Assembly: GCA_934254725.1 (NCBI GenBank)
Contig: CAKQLR010000067.1
Location: 1-6,697, forward strand
Reading direction: 5' to 3'
Length of the DNA: 6,697 nucleotides
Origin: an uncultured Clostridia bacterium
Lineage (GTDB): Bacteria; Bacillota; Clostridia; Christensenellales; Borkfalkiaceae
Shown here: in pieces, positions 6,260 through 6,697 of the stretch
Numbering within the stretch: position 1 is the first letter of the stretch
Layout: every line of letters begins with the position of its first letter
Translations under genes and position numbers: made by a program
Notes under the pieces: model-generated
What the model saw: only the letters and a program-made list of their open reading frames with translations
Told to the model about the DNA's origin: nothing
The model's database searches: none

Positions 6260-6279
6260 GCCGATAATAAGAAATTATC
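6260..6279 (-). repeat. Right arm of 20-bp perfect inverted repeat; predicted recombinase crossover site
   Basis: The minus strand reads the same 20 bases as 678-697, with GATAAT (6279-6274), spacer TTCTT and ATTATC. Sequences beyond the repeat on both sides do not match the left copy. It lies between the leftward promoter candidate and the leader of the STAND gene, so an RNA from that promoter would carry it at its 5' end. Confidence 0.85.
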
Positions 6280-6287
6280 CTGCCATT

Positions 6288-6316
6288 ATTTTACACGATT
6301 TTTCTGTTGGCCGCAA
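6288..6316 (-). promoter_or_regulatory. Sigma-70/A-like promoter pointing into the invertible segment
   Basis: On the minus strand TTGCGG (6316-6311) and TAAAAT (6293-6288) are separated by exactly 17 bp; the -10 box matches 5 of 6 consensus bases and the -35 box 3 of 6. The expected start is near 6281, at the outer edge of the right repeat. In the present orientation it would transcribe the STAND gene with a leader of about 100 nt; after inversion it would face the kinase-glycosyltransferase pair. Confidence 0.5.
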
Positions 6317-6496
6317 TCCCATTTTTACAGGAGCCGTCTCCTTCACAGGAACTCCATACACGCCGATCCGCCGGACGCTCCGCGGGAGCCGCTTCCCACC
6401 CGGCAGTTCTCCGAATCAGTCCGGCTGGAGAGCCGTCAGCGCCGCACCGGAGGCGAAACGGTGTTGTTTACGAAATGGCCCGGCGATACGGCTGCA

Positions 6497-6518
6497 CTGT
6501 TTTTCGTCCCAAAAACAG
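6497..6518. repeat. 8-bp inverted repeat in the right flank
   Basis: CTGTTTTT - CGTCCC - AAAAACAG. The loop CGTCCC can alternatively pair with GGGACG at 6523-6528, giving two mutually exclusive hairpins. It could be an operator or the relic of a terminator; nothing next to it decides its role. Confidence 0.45.
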
Positions 6519-6697
6519 GGGCGGGACGGTACCGGTGGCAATTCTCATTAAAAGTCTGTGCAGCACAGGACTGTCACACAATAAAAGAAACCTCAGCGGA
6601 TCGATTTTTTATTTGCTGTTGATTTACGAGAGCGGCTCCACTAAAGGCCTGAAGAACCAAGGGGATTTCCGCAGCTTGAGTCAAAAATCTGTGCTTT

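Larger units (their letters stand above)
678..6279. mobile_element. Predicted invertible DNA segment (two-module inverton)
   Basis: The segment is bounded by 20-bp perfect inverted repeats and is immediately preceded by a tyrosine recombinase. It holds two convergent modules: a plus-strand kinase-glycosyltransferase pair and a minus-strand nuclease-STAND NTPase gene. Homology between the flanks stops right at the repeat ends, as expected for site-specific inversion sites rather than for duplicated transposon ends, and no transposase lies inside. Inversion would place each module next to the other module's upstream sequence. What is seen is the repeat, its symmetric core and the recombinase; that inversion occurs is inferred. 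The alternative is a fixed pair of recombination sites left from an old integration. Confidence 0.7.
6280..6697. other. Right flank: promoter candidate, no convincing gene
   Basis: Outside the inverted repeat no frame on either strand gives a recognisable protein. The minus strand has a 46-codon open frame that ends at a TAA inside the repeat core (6277-6275) and has no good start. A GCTCC-GCG-GGAGC hairpin lies at 6377-6389 and a longer inverted repeat at 6497-6518. Base composition becomes AT-rich toward 6580-6640. The region may be the 5' non-coding end of this locus or a decayed gene. Confidence 0.55.

Noticed and set aside
678..6279. Reading the inverted repeats as insertion-sequence or transposon ends
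   Set aside because: There is no transposase inside, no target-site duplication is visible beside the arms, and the internal palindrome fits a recombinase core site better.
6275..6415. 46-codon minus-strand open frame ending at a TAA inside the right repeat, in frame with the STAND gene
   Set aside because: There is no convincing start or ribosome site and it overlaps the predicted promoter; it could be a decayed gene end, but cannot be supported as a gene.
6132..6551. Plus-strand open frame spanning the right repeat and flank
   Set aside because: It begins inside the STAND gene antisense, crosses the crossover site and its product has no protein-like pattern.
1..6697. CRISPR array, tRNA or rRNA genes
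   Set aside because: No regularly spaced repeats, no cloverleaf-type arms with TTCGA-like motifs, and no rRNA-like conserved stretches were seen on either strand.

Overview
The window looks like an accessory (defence-island-like) locus from a Gram-positive anaerobe, most likely a moderately GC-rich gut Clostridia lineage (Oscillospirales/Lachnospirales). This is inferred from strong AGGAGG-type Shine-Dalgarno sites, the style of the tyrosine recombinase (HMFRHTFAT ... LLGHSSISTTQIYTH, ending in a KHPRGKM-like tail) and overall base composition. No marker gene fixes the taxonomy.

Layout. Positions 1-76 are AT-rich and do not match what follows. At about 77 a GC-rich reading frame begins that holds the complete catalytic domain of a tyrosine recombinase (77-637), but its N-terminal DNA-binding domain is missing and an in-frame TAG lies at 74-76. 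Next comes a plus-strand pair: an APH/choline-kinase-like phosphotransferase (start most likely 730, stop 1695) and, 13 bp downstream, a family 2 GT-A glycosyltransferase (1709-2809). Facing them, with stop codons that abut in a shared TGATCA, is a large minus-strand gene (6181 down to 2810, 1123 aa). It encodes an Mrr-like PD-(D/E)xK nuclease, a beta-rich domain, a STAND/AAA-type NTPase with clear Walker A and B motifs, and a long helical C-terminus. This architecture resembles antiphage Avs-type sensors. The last ~420 bp hold a plausible leftward promoter and no convincing gene.

The main finding is a perfect 20-bp inverted repeat, GATAATTTCTTATTATCGGC at 678-697 and its exact reverse complement at 6260-6279. 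It brackets the whole kinase-glycosyltransferase / STAND-nuclease block, about 5.6 kb. Each copy contains a symmetric core, GATAAT-ttctt-ATTATC, that is two 6-bp arms around a 5-bp asymmetric spacer, which is the form of a tyrosine-recombinase crossover site. A tyrosine recombinase ends 40 bp outside the left copy. A promoter-like sequence (TTGCGG, 17-bp spacer, TAAAAT) lies just outside the right copy and points inward. I infer an invertible, two-state cassette: in the orientation shown, the right promoter reads the nuclease-NTPase gene and the recombinase side reads the kinase-glycosyltransferase pair; inversion would exchange these inputs. Both modules keep their own ribosome-binding sites inside the segment, so each could be translated in either orientation.

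How the genes might work together is inference: a surface- or metabolite-modifying pair and an intracellular antiphage-like NTPase may be alternately expressed by DNA inversion. The recombinase appears 5'-truncated here, so the switch may be locked, driven by a recombinase elsewhere, or the left edge may be an assembly or insertion junction.
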